From positions 1 through 26,032 of IMG/VR virus record IMGVR_UViG_3300034170_000056: a stretch of DNA of 26,032 nt; one strand, 5' to 3'. This document shows, in pieces, positions 1 to 7,217 of this stretch (its first letter is position 1; each line of letters opens with the position of its first letter). Under the pieces are notes generated by a model. The model saw nothing but the letters and a program-made list of their open reading frames with translations, was not told the origin of the DNA and did no database searches. This DNA is from a virus. Made by a program: the position numbers and the translations under genes.

Positions 1-127
1 GAGAGTTCATAGCTTACATTGGATCCGGAGTTGCTGAGTGCGAGGTGAAATCTCATGTTCTTGTCGTCGACACCATAAGCGATAGGACCCATGCTGGCGA
101 CTTCAGTTCCAGCAGTGTCATACGCCT
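1..127. repeat. Terminal direct repeat, left copy (circle closure)
   Basis: These 127 bases are identical to 25906-26032. Joining the copies restores one uninterrupted tail-tip reading frame, so the true molecule is a circle (or circularly permuted or concatemeric DNA) of 25,905 bp. A length of exactly 127 is what an assembler with a 127-base k-mer leaves at the ends of a circular contig. It need not be a biological terminal repeat. Confidence 0.95.
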
Positions 128-1499
128 TAAGAGTTAGTGCCCCTCCAGTGTTGTAGAGGATGTCCCACCACGTGGCGGTTCCTGCGGTGGACACTCTCGC
201 CAGGATAGAGAGATCAGGCGTCGCAGCCGGTACATTAATCATGCATCGGAACTGGATGGAGCCCGTCGAAGTGTACGGATCTACTAGGGCATGGAGTCGG
301 CTGGACCCCAGAGTAACAACAGGAGAGCTACACACGAAGTCTGAATAGGCCGCGAATGTAGGAGTACCTTCGAACCGCATGACAGACTTGCCGACCACTG
401 CGGCTATGTTCTGTGCGTTCTTCTCGTCTTCGAGTGGCCAGTACATGACCAGGCTGGTGACGTTCGTCTGAGGGATAGAACGGCGCAGCGGTGACTGAAG
501 AGAGGAAGATCCGGCAGTCAGGCGACGGATGATTGAGGCCGCCTCGATAGGGGTACGCACGTCGCGCCCGGTCGTGTCCCAAGACTGCGGCCAGTTGGCG
601 ACCTCACCCCAGAATCGGTAGTGCCGGTTGTCCACGCCCACATCAGTGCCGGAGATCGTCCAGGTGTTACCAGCAGCGTCGGCGAAGGACAACACTCCAG
701 GTGTCTGGTCAGTGAAGACAGGATTGGCCACTTCCGTACCACCGAGGCCATTTATCACCTTGAGTGCATAAATCTCCATGGGGATGTTCGAGAACGTCCC
801 TAGAGTGTCTGTTCCATCGTAGATGCTGGTAGTGCTGGTGGCGTCGACTACAGTGTCGAACAGCACCCACGTGCCATCGATCGTCGTGTCGTCGCTGTAG
901 TAGAAACGTGCGGTGCGTCCACTGGATCCGTTGTTCACGTCTAGAGTTGCACGCACAGACTTGCGGCCTGTGATGTTCCCGGGGACGGGAACCACAGAGA
1001 GGATGTCATGCTGAGTTGTAGCATCGGACCACCAGTGAATGGCCAGCAGGCCATCCGCTGTGATGTAGAGACCATAACTGAGCTGCTTGTAGACACCCAG
1101 GTAGGTGGCGATGGTAGGGCGCCAGGTGGACGGCCTAACATCAGCCTGCAACTCGATGTCACCGGCGATGCTCAGAGCCGCTGAGTCGTCGGCTCGGAAT
1201 TGCCCAGAGGAGCCAGGTACGCGGAGACGGCCCGGACCGTTGGCCACGGACACTCGCAGCGGAGTGTTGCGGCCGATCATCCCGTAATAGGGGCCGACTG
1301 GGTTGCGCGGAGAGAATCGACCGTCCCTGTTGTTCATGGTGAGGCGGCACTTGGTCGGGTCGACCTGTCCTCCCTCATCCTTACGCCCCCGAGTGATGCC
1401 GATGTTGCTCGCGGTGTAGACGTAGGCAGAGATGTCCGCCCATTCACCGCTCAGGTACAGCTCCACCTTGATGTCGAGGATCGACTCGGGGAAGGACAC
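1..1499 (-). CDS. Tail-tip / minor tail protein, N-terminal part (residues 1-499; continues at 26032)
   Basis: This is the first part of a 1,317-residue protein that crosses the circle junction and ends at 23451. I chose GTG at 1499 because it lies 6 bases after the tape-measure stop, with GGGAG about 10 bases upstream. Residues 1-85 look like the N-terminal tail-hub domain common in actinophage minor tail proteins. Residues of about 85-260 form a beta-rich lectin-like (LamG/concanavalin type) domain, with a Trp-rich strand followed by a stretch reading VRATLDVNNG. A second LamG-like domain begins near residue 385 (MYWPLEDE). The protein follows the tape measure directly and no separate distal tail protein gene is visible, so it probably combines the distal-tail, hub and receptor-binding roles. 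Domain names rest on pattern recognition, not on a search. Confidence 0.88.
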   Translation of the reverse strand, partial: MSFPESILDIKVELYLSGEWADISAYVYTASNIGITRGRKDEGGQVDPTKCRLTMNNRDGRFSPRNPVGPYYGMIGRNTPLRVSVANGPGRLRVPGSSGQFRADDSAALSIAGDIELQADVRPSTWRPTIATYLGVYKQLSYGLYITADGLLAIHWWSDATTQHDILSVVPVPGNITGRKSVRATLDVNNGSSGRTARFYYSDDTTIDGTWVLFDTVVDATSTTSIYDGTDTLGTFSNIPMEIYALKVINGLGGTEVANPVFTDQTPGVLSFADAAGNTWTISGTDVGVDNRHYRFWGEVANWPQSWDTTGRDVRTPIEAASIIRRLTAGSSSLQSPLRRSIPQTNVTSLVMYWPLEDEKNAQNIAAVVGKSVMRFEGTPTFAAYSDFVCSSPVVTLGSSRLHALVDPYTSTGSIQFRCMINVPAATPDLSILARVSTAGTATWWDILYNTGGALTLKAYDTAGTEVASMGPIAYGVDDKNMRFHLALSNSGSNVSYEL

Positions 1500-1505
1500 G
1501 GTTAC

Positions 1506-2996
1506 TCACGCTCCCAGCGGGATACCATTGACGCGGAACACCTTGCGGATGAACACCATGAACTCGTCCTCGGCTCCCTCGAACCCGAAGGTGACACGAG
1601 TATCCGCTCCACCCCCACCGCTGCCCACCTGGCTGTCGGAGGCCGTGTGCACCATCGAGCCAGGAGCAAGGTCGATGTCCTCGGCCCCATACTCACCGAC
1701 CCGGATGCGCCCAGATCGCGGACCTCCGTTGGCCGCTCCGATGACGCCACCATGTGCCCTGCCCTCGATCGCATTCCTGTTGGTGCTAACGACGTTCACG
1801 TAGGCAGTAGTGCCGTTGATCTCCTGAAGACGCTGGTAGACACCGTTGATGACCCTGGTGGCGTTGTCAGTCGCGCTGATGGCGATCTGCACGCTCTTGG
1901 GAATACCGATGAGTTCGTTGGCCAGCTTCTGGGCCTCAGACTTGGTCATACCCATCTGAGTTGCAGCCCGGATGAACGCCTGACGTCCCTCGTCCATCTT
2001 CTTGCCGGCGTCAACAGCGCTACCACCGGAGTCGGTGATGGCCTTGCCAGCGTCGTTGGCCGCCTTGGCGATGCTGTCCAAGGCGGACTGGTTCTTGCGA
2101 CCCTTCTCGGTGTTGATGTCTAGGTTCTTGCCATTCTCCTGCACCGACTTGGTGGCGTCGGCCGTAGCCTGCGCCAGGTTGCGCAGGGAGTCACGCAGCG
2201 AGAGCTGCTGCCCAGAAGCCTCACGAGCCTTGTCGGACTCATCCTTGAGAGCCTTGGCGTGGTCCTCCGCTGCCTTCTTAGCCTTGTCCGTCTCGTCCTT
2301 GAGCTTCTTCTCCGAGTCAGCGGCATCCTCACCTGCCCCCACTAGATTCTTCATCCAGTTCCAGGCGCCGCTGATGGCCTTACCTGCCGCCTCGAACGCA
2401 GGGCCGAAGACGTTCTTTAGGAACTCTCCTACCTTCTGTAGCGCAGGTCCCAGTGTGCCCGTGATGAACTGCCCGATGACCTGGATCACCATGCGGAACG
2501 TCTCGCTGTGCTGGTAGGCGTAGATGAGACCAGCGGCGAGCGCAGCAATAGCGATGACCACGAGGGCGATGGGGTTGGCGCTCATGACGGCGTTCAGGAC
2601 ACCCTGCGCGGCTGCCATCACACCGGACGCAGCCGCCCCAGCAATAGTGGCAGCTCGGTGGGCCACTGATGACACGGTGGCGCGCACGCTGGCTGCCGAC
2701 TCCGCGTTCATCGCTGCCACCGCAGAGATCATAGGGACGATGAAGCTGACCATGCCGGACGCCAGGTCACCAATACCGGCGCCCAGCACGAACAGCTTGT
2801 CTCCGAGGGTGGCGGACGCCATCGAACCCTCGCCCATGAGTCCCTGAAACCCAGTCATGGTGTCCTGGACACCAGTGATGGTGTCCCGGAAGCCCATGGC
2901 GGCAGTGTCAACGGCGTCGAAGCCCTCTCGGGCTCGACCGAACCCTCCCTCGCTCTCGTTGACAGACCTGATGATGATGTCGACCACGCTAGGCAT
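1506..2996 (-). CDS. Tape measure protein
   Basis: The 496-residue protein sets tail length and lies in the tail lumen until DNA ejection. It has the usual composition: long Ala/Gly-rich helices, hydrophobic segments near residues 80-100 and 140-165 (for example NPIALVVIAIAALAAGLIYA), then a Lys/Asp/Glu-rich coiled coil at about 220-300 with repeated K-D-E-x-D-K units, and a Gly-rich C-terminus. At roughly 1.5 angstrom per residue this predicts a tail of about 75 nm, short for a siphovirus. The ATG at 2996 has GGAGG 8 bases upstream and overlaps the stop of the frameshifted chaperone (ATGCCTAG). The position between the chaperones and the tail-tip gene is the standard one. Confidence 0.93.
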   Translation of the reverse strand: MPSVVDIIIRSVNESEGGFGRAREGFDAVDTAAMGFRDTITGVQDTMTGFQGLMGEGSMASATLGDKLFVLGAGIGDLASGMVSFIVPMISAVAAMNAESAASVRATVSSVAHRAATIAGAAASGVMAAAQGVLNAVMSANPIALVVIAIAALAAGLIYAYQHSETFRMVIQVIGQFITGTLGPALQKVGEFLKNVFGPAFEAAGKAISGAWNWMKNLVGAGEDAADSEKKLKDETDKAKKAAEDHAKALKDESDKAREASGQQLSLRDSLRNLAQATADATKSVQENGKNLDINTEKGRKNQSALDSIAKAANDAGKAITDSGGSAVDAGKKMDEGRQAFIRAATQMGMTKSEAQKLANELIGIPKSVQIAISATDNATRVINGVYQRLQEINGTTAYVNVVSTNRNAIEGRAHGGVIGAANGGPRSGRIRVGEYGAEDIDLAPGSMVHTASDSQVGSGGGGADTRVTFGFEGAEDEFMVFIRKVFRVNGIPLGA

Positions 2997-3596
2997 CGAA
3001 GTCCACCTCCTCTCGATCTGCCATGGCTAGCCTCTCTATCGCTATCAACTGCAAGAGGCTTGCGTCTTCCTTCTCTACCTCGGACGGGAGCTTGTGGAAC
3101 CGATCGCAGAGACTAAGAATCAGCTCTGCGTGCTCAAGTTCTGCTGGCTTGGTGACGAGATTTCCATCGGAATCAAAGCCACCGCCGAAGTCGCGCCAGG
3201 CTTCGAGACCCGCCCTAAAGGGGCGTTCACGCCGACCACCTTCTCCATCCAGGTCTGGACGATGAACGCGGACAGGTTCGGGTCGACCCGCTGCATACCC
3301 TCCAGAGTGGGAGGGACCGGCTCCTTCACGATGGGGTCGGAGTCGGGAACCTCCTGTTCGAGGTTCCAGTCGACCAGGAAGGGGATGAACAGCTTGTAGA
3401 GGCTGACAGCGCGCTCCACCATCTCTTCGGTCGGGGCCGAGGTCCCGTTGAAGTTGGCGAACTGCGTCAGCTCCTTGGTGAAGGAGGTGAACTCCTTGAT
3501 GGACATGGAACGGGCTCGGAACTCCAGCCCGCAGTACTGGTCGTCCGGATCGGTGATGGAGAACCGAACATGCTTGAGAGTTGCATCGAATCCCAC
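2989..3596 (-). CDS. Tail assembly chaperone, -1 frameshift product (G-T type, about 202 aa)
   Basis: The shorter chaperone frame (3596-3120) contains the heptamer C CCT TTA at 3222-3216, a canonical X XXY YYZ slippery site. Slipping back one base moves ribosomes into a frame that stays open for 75 further codons (starting AGG GCG GGT at 3216) to a TAG at 2991-2989, which overlaps the tape-measure start. The extension is acidic and helical (contains LILSLCDRFHKLPSEVEKED). This is the lambda G/GT arrangement: the short form and the rarer long form wrap the tape measure and recruit tube protein. A weak CGAAG...CTTCG stem lies just downstream. The exact site is inferred, but an open frame filling the otherwise empty 120 bases before the tape measure is strong support. 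Confidence 0.85.
3120..3596 (-). CDS. Tail assembly chaperone, short form (G type, 158 aa)
   Basis: This is the unshifted product, starting at GTG 3596, four bases after the stop of the upstream tail-tube-like gene. It begins with VGFDATLKHVRF and contains a helical segment with KEFTSFTKELTQFANF near residues 33-48. It is of typical size for a G-type chaperone and sits directly before the tape measure. No catalytic motif is expected. Its last 31 residues lie downstream of the slippery heptamer and are replaced in the frameshifted form. The start is not certain because there is only a weak GGA upstream. In-frame codons extend further upstream through the neighbouring gene, so the coding start must lie near 3596. 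Confidence 0.85.
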   Translation of the reverse strand: MGFDATLKHVRFSITDPDDQYCGLEFRARSMSIKEFTSFTKELTQFANFNGTSAPTEEMVERAVSLYKLFIPFLVDWNLEQEVPDSDPIVKEPVPPTLEGMQRVDPNLSAFIVQTWMEKVVGVNAPLGRVSKPGATSAVALIPMEISSPSQQNLSTQS

Positions 3597-3600
3597 GGGA

Positions 3601-4002
3601 TCACGTCCAAGCCGGAGCGACGCCGTTGGAGAGGACACCCGGCACCGTCCAGTTGAGGTCGCCACCGTTGGTGCGGGCGATCTGGTAGTCGGTGAGCAGG
3701 CACTCGGCGGACATAGTCGCGCCGCCAGTGATGATGACCACCGTGCGGGAGACCCCACCCTGAATGTCCTTGAAGACGTCGTGCGCCAGGTTCGATCCGG
3801 GGTCAAACTGTCCCTTCAGCGAGAGGCTGAAGTCGGAGAGTAGCGCCAGACGCTCCATCGCTGACTTGTCCACGCCGGTGATGTCCGTTACCGCCTTGGG
3901 GGTGGCGAAGTTGAACTCCGTCACGTCCGTGCTGATGTCCTTGCCAGCACCGCTGGAGTTGTCGACGGTGACGGTGGACCCGAGACCACTGGTCTTAGCC
4001 AT
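3601..4002 (-). CDS. Second tail-tube-like protein (paralogue of 4455-5189)
   Basis: The 133-residue protein resembles the first half of the major tail protein upstream. Both start M-x-K-x-SGLG and carry a V-T-x-I-x-x-V/I-x-K-SAMERLA/IA segment (here DITGVDKSAMERLALL at about residues 39-54), followed by a similar beta-strand order ending in a W-x-x-P-G or W-G pattern. That points to the beta-sandwich tube fold. Two related tube-like genes side by side suggest either a second tube subunit, a terminator or adaptor ring, or a duplication in which one copy lost the C-terminal domain. The ATG at 4002 is 6 bases past the preceding stop. Confidence 0.75.
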   Translation of the reverse strand: MAKTSGLGSTVTVDNSSGAGKDISTDVTEFNFATPKAVTDITGVDKSAMERLALLSDFSLSLKGQFDPGSNLAHDVFKDIQGGVSRTVVIITGGATMSAECLLTDYQIARTNGGDLNWTVPGVLSNGVAPAWT

Positions 4003-4008
4003 GTGGGT

Positions 4009-4452
4009 TCATCCCTTCCTGAGTTCGTTGGCGATCTTGTCTGTGTGGGCGGAGAAGTCCTCCACCCAGTCCTCCGGCCGGGCGTGCACCCGGCCCTGGC
4101 CCGAGGGATTTCCCCTCCAGTCCCCGTCCCGCACGAGGTAGATCGAGGGCCGCTCGACCGGCACGCGGTGCAGGTGGCTCTCGAAGCACTCGGTGCCCGG
4201 GGCGAAGATGTAGACCGCCACAGCGCCGTCCTGGTGCCTGCTGGCCGGCGCCCTCCCGCTGGCCCGCACCGCCGCCTCCAGGTCGCTGCCGACCGGCACG
4301 CGGGTCGTCCATCCCCACCGGTGGGCCGGGCAGCCCACCTCCTCGCAGGTGGCCTGGCGGCTGTGCGTGGCCCGTGGGCGGACGATCTCGTAGGTCTTGT
4401 AGGCCCCGGGAGGGCCGACAGGGTCAACGCGGAACACACTCGGGCCGTTCAT
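4009..4452 (-). CDS. Conserved actinophage hypothetical protein in the tail module
   Basis: The 147-residue protein has unknown function. It starts at ATG 4452, with GGAGG 8 bases upstream. A GTG at 4458, overlapping the preceding stop, is possible but too close to that ribosome site. Residues 29-47 (RATHSRQATCEEVGCPAHR) hold a His and two Cys in the order H-x5-C-x4-C-x2-H, a possible metal site. A basic, Gly- and Arg-rich second half follows. Proteins of this look beside the tail-tube gene are familiar from Streptomyces-type phages, but I know no assigned role. It is sandwiched between the two tube-like genes, so a structural or assembly role in the tail is likely. Confidence 0.8.
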   Translation of the reverse strand: MNGPSVFRVDPVGPPGAYKTYEIVRPRATHSRQATCEEVGCPAHRWGWTTRVPVGSDLEAAVRASGRAPASRHQDGAVAVYIFAPGTECFESHLHRVPVERPSIYLVRDGDWRGNPSGQGRVHARPEDWVEDFSAHTDKIANELRKG

Positions 4453-4454
4453 GA

Positions 4455-5189
4455 TCACACCCTCCGCGCCGCAGCGTTCTTGACCAGCACGACGGCGAAC
4501 GTGGCCGTGGAGAACGTGCCCGAGGTCACGGCCCGGACGTACCGCCGCACGGTCGCTGTGGAGCTGGACGAGGCCAGGCGCTGGGCCCCGACCGCCGTGG
4601 CCGCGGTGAACGCGCCCCCGGTCAGTGCGGTGAACGAGGAGTCGTTCGCGCTGTCCTCCAGCGTCACGGTGACCGACGTCCCGGTGAACGCGAGCACCTG
4701 GAGGTACGCCTGCCAGCCGAACGTGGTGGAGGCCGTGAGGTCCACACTGGTGCCGTTGGTGGCCGAGGAGTCGGCGCGCTTGCCTGCCGTCAGTAGCGTG
4801 CCCCACTCCAGCCCGAAGCCATTCGCCACGGCCGACGTCTTGAGCGTGACCCCTCCGTCGTTGGCGCGGGTCGGGTCGTAGCCGATCTGCTTGGCGATCA
4901 TGCAGGCCGCGGGGCTGCCCAGGGTGGTACCCCGGCAGTACATGAGGTACTGGTCCGTGCTCGGAAGCGTCTTGAGCAGCGCGTGAACGTCAGCCGTCGG
5001 GTTGAAGTGCGTGACGTAGTCGATGCCGCCGTCGAGCTTTCCGGCGATCCGCTCCATGGCGCTCTTGTTGATGGCTGTCACGTCGAGCGTATCCACCGGA
5101 GTGGCGATCTTCGTCAGCGCGGAGACGTCGCCGCTAAAGTCGTAACCGGAGACGTAGAGATTGTCGCCCAGTCCAGACTGCTTGGTCAT
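4455..5189 (-). CDS. Major tail (tube) protein
   Basis: The 244-residue protein has two parts. Residues 1-128 form a tube-type domain (SGLG near the N-terminus, INKSAMERIAG at about 40-50, ending in LEWG near 128). Residues 135-244 form a Thr/Ser-rich beta domain (SSATNGTSVDLTAS onward), possibly an Ig-like surface decoration. Size, Ser/Thr/Ala-rich composition and position after the tail-completion genes and before the chaperones all fit a siphovirus tube subunit. The start is secure: ATG 5189 has GGGAGG 5 bases upstream in a 15-base intergenic gap. A 133-residue gene two genes downstream repeats the N-terminal domain. Confidence 0.85.
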   Translation of the reverse strand: MTKQSGLGDNLYVSGYDFSGDVSALTKIATPVDTLDVTAINKSAMERIAGKLDGGIDYVTHFNPTADVHALLKTLPSTDQYLMYCRGTTLGSPAACMIAKQIGYDPTRANDGGVTLKTSAVANGFGLEWGTLLTAGKRADSSATNGTSVDLTASTTFGWQAYLQVLAFTGTSVTVTLEDSANDSSFTALTGGAFTAATAVGAQRLASSSSTATVRRYVRAVTSGTFSTATFAVVLVKNAAARRV

Positions 5190-5208
5190 TGTGTCCTCCC
5201 TACGTAGG

Positions 5209-5673
5209 TTACGCGACCTGAGACCATAGGTCGTTGATGATGACCGGCATGACGATGTCCATGACCCGCTGGAGCTGCTTGCCCTGGCTGCCTAGGCTGA
5301 CGTAACCCGCCACCAGGGACAGTCCAGGTCCATCGGAACCTAGGAGATCAACGTTCTTGACGGAGTCGGAGAGCTGGAAGTCACCGGAGTATGCGGCCAT
5401 CAGCGTGATGGCGGCCTGGAGCATGTTCGGGTCGATCGCGTCCTCGGGCTGCTGGAGCATGTTCGTGTAGAGGCGCACACGGAACTCCAGATAGCCAGTG
5501 GTGGCCGCGAGACCTGACTTACCGCGTGCAGGCTTGAGAGTTTGCACCCACACAGCGCAGGTGAGTCCGTTGCCCGGTGGGCTCTTGGGCTCGTGGGTGT
5601 TCACCGAGTCGAAGAGGCCAGTGGCCGCAGCGTGTGAGGAGATGGCGTTGAGGATGTCCGTTACCCCGCTCAT
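5209..5673 (-). CDS. Tail terminator / tail completion protein
   Basis: The 154-residue protein starts MSGVTDILNAI. It shows the alternating helix-strand pattern and size of the ring protein that caps the tail tube and joins it to the neck. It contains a strand YLEFRVRLYTNML at about 66-78 and a hydrophobic C-terminal strand VMDIVMPVIINDLW. I prefer ATG 5673, which shares one base with the upstream stop (TGATG) and has GGAGG six bases upstream. The GTG at 5676 is only three bases from that ribosome site. Its place between the HK97 gp10-like gene and the major tail gene is the usual place for the terminator. The assignment is mainly positional. Confidence 0.72.
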   Translation of the reverse strand: MSGVTDILNAISSHAAATGLFDSVNTHEPKSPPGNGLTCAVWVQTLKPARGKSGLAATTGYLEFRVRLYTNMLQQPEDAIDPNMLQAAITLMAAYSGDFQLSDSVKNVDLLGSDGPGLSLVAGYVSLGSQGKQLQRVMDIVMPVIINDLWSQVA

Positions 5674-6056
5674 CACATACCTCCGATGCGCTGCTCGATG
5701 ACCTGCTCGGCGATCTTCTGTGACAACTGCTCGATCTCCGGTGCCATCTTACGGAAGGTGGAGTAACCCTTGAACCGAGAGGCGTTGTTCCTGCTCGACG
5801 TTCCTTCGAGCCATCCGCCGTAGACGATCCCACCGTCGGTGATGAGGTTCGTGTCGGACCTGCGCTCGGTCTGGATGGCTCCCTCATAGCGACCGGTCGG
5901 GTGCTGGAGCACGGAGTGCAGCCGTTGACGGATGAGGTTGACTCCCTGCTGACCTACCTCATCATTGATCTCGTCGATGGACCTCTCGATGTCATCTTCG
6001 AGAGACCCGTCGAAGAACGGACCGCTGGTCTTGATGTCGGTGCCAGCCACGGTCAC
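5673..6056 (-). CDS. HK97 gp10-like neck / tail-completion protein
   Basis: The 127-residue protein starts MTVAGTDIKTSGPFF at GTG 6056, overlapping the connector stop by four bases (GTGA). It shows the pattern of the HK97 gp10 family: an N-terminal helix (DDIERSIDEINDEVGQQG), then GRYEGAIQTERR, a short strand with GGIVYGGWLEG, and a C-terminal helix with KMAPEIEQLSQKIAEQVIEQ. Members act at the head-tail junction or tail completion. A longer frame extends upstream into the connector gene, but the overlapping start fits the style of this genome. Confidence 0.8.
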   Translation of the reverse strand: MTVAGTDIKTSGPFFDGSLEDDIERSIDEINDEVGQQGVNLIRQRLHSVLQHPTGRYEGAIQTERRSDTNLITDGGIVYGGWLEGTSSRNNASRFKGYSTFRKMAPEIEQLSQKIAEQVIEQRIGGM

Positions 6057-7102
6057 ACCGCCTTCATGCGGGCCTTGCGCCCGCACGTCTCGTAGGCGCG
6101 CTGCACCGCGGCGGCCAGGCCAGCTCCAGTGGCTGGGCGGGCGTTGTCACCCGAGCCGGTCTCGCGGCTGTAGCCGCTGCCCTCCTGGAGCACCTGGTCG
6201 AGCGCGAGGGCCACGCACAGCGAGGTGACGCCCTCGGCGAAGACCTGCCGGCCGATCCCCGCGGTGTCCAGGTGGCCTACCGCCTGGGTACCGAGCTGGC
6301 CCCGCTGCACCTGCAGCGTGCGCTTGGCGAGCACCGGCGCGGAGGCGGCGTGGGCAGCCAGGGTCGAACCGTCCCAGGCCCGCTTGACCACCAGGTACGC
6401 AGGCATGATCTCGACGACGAGCATCTTCTCGGAGCCGATGGCGATGACTTCGCCCTCGGCGTAATTGGTCGGGTCTCCGGACGGAGTGACCACATCGTCC
6501 GCCATCGACTCGCCCAGCACGTTGTCCGAGGTGTCGGTGGTGGAGAGCCACGCCTTCCCGGTGACGATCAGCTTCTCGGAGTCGATGGTGAGCAGATCGC
6601 CAACGCCGATCGTGCCGTCCGTCACGGCCAGGCTGGTGGCCGACGCGGAGATCGAGGAGACGAGTGTGCCCGCTGGAGTGGTGTTGTCGTCGTAGCCGTA
6701 GACCGCTTCGAGAGCGATGTCGTGCTGGTAGGTGTTGTTCTGGCCGAACGTGGAGTTGTCGGCGAGGTCCAGCTCGATGCGGTCGTAGGGCGGACCGGCC
6801 TCGTTCGGCTCCAGGAAGTAGTCCGTGGCGGGGATCGTCACACCACCGGACGACAGAGCGATGACCGAGATGACCTCGTTCTCGTCCAGCCACAGACGCC
6901 ACGGGGTCGTGGTCCGCGTCTGCTCGCTGGGCCAGTTGAAGTACCGCGTGGCCCGCGTCGGGTAGAACACGCGGTTGCACACGTTCTCGATCGTGCGGGA
7001 AGCAGCACCGATCGCTCGATCCACCTGCGCATCCGCGCGGGCAGTCTGCTTGATGTCAAGAGCGGACTTGACGTCCTCTCGACGGGCGTACCAGACGCTC
7101 AT
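6053..7102 (-). CDS. Head-tail connector (gp6-like adaptor) with inserted beta domain
   Basis: The 349-residue protein starts MSVWYARREDVKSALDI, typical of gp6-like adaptors that bind beneath the portal. Residues 1-110 and about 280-349 are the helical adaptor parts (ARADAQVDRAIGAASRTIEN at 22-41; C-terminal VQRAYETCGRK). Between them, about residues 145-265, lies a Thr/Ser/Val-rich domain with two similar units, each containing a G-D/E-x-I/L-x-I-x-S-E-K-hydrophobic pattern (IDSEKLIV and IGSEKMLV). Such an insertion makes it more than twice the usual adaptor length of about 100-150. ATG 7102 follows a 115-base intergenic region and starts the connector/tail block. Confidence 0.83.
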   Translation of the reverse strand: MSVWYARREDVKSALDIKQTARADAQVDRAIGAASRTIENVCNRVFYPTRATRYFNWPSEQTRTTTPWRLWLDENEVISVIALSSGGVTIPATDYFLEPNEAGPPYDRIELDLADNSTFGQNNTYQHDIALEAVYGYDDNTTPAGTLVSSISASATSLAVTDGTIGVGDLLTIDSEKLIVTGKAWLSTTDTSDNVLGESMADDVVTPSGDPTNYAEGEVIAIGSEKMLVVEIMPAYLVVKRAWDGSTLAAHAASAPVLAKRTLQVQRGQLGTQAVGHLDTAGIGRQVFAEGVTSLCVALALDQVLQEGSGYSRETGSGDNARPATGAGLAAAVQRAYETCGRKARMKAV

Positions 7103-7217
7103 TGGGTTCCCATTCCTCTGCCTTGCTTTCTGGCCTAGGGCGTACGCCCAGGTTGGGATAGAGCTTATTCAGTTAAGAACTGCTCACTCATTCACTGGGC
7201 TCAGTGTACGCGAACTG
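7103..7217. promoter_or_regulatory. Palindrome-rich intergenic region before the connector/tail block
   Basis: These 115 bases hold a perfect 12-base palindrome GGGCGTACGCCC (7138-7149), CAGTT-3-AACTG (7170-7182) and CACTG-4-CAGTG (7193-7206). On the minus strand a perfect TTGACA lies at 7221-7216, overlapping the stop of the upstream gene, but I find no convincing -10 at 16-18 bases. The gap separates the head-fibre gene from the connector in an otherwise tightly packed transcript, so an internal promoter, terminator or processing site is likely. Confidence 0.4.

Noticed and set aside
1-127. True biological direct terminal repeat of 127 bp
   Set aside because: The length equals a common assembler k-mer and it lies inside the tail-tip gene, so an assembly overlap of a circular or permuted molecule is more likely.
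6272-7138. 288-codon plus-strand frame opposite the connector
   Set aside because: Low-complexity Arg/Val/Asp composition, no ribosome site, complete overlap with a recognised gene.
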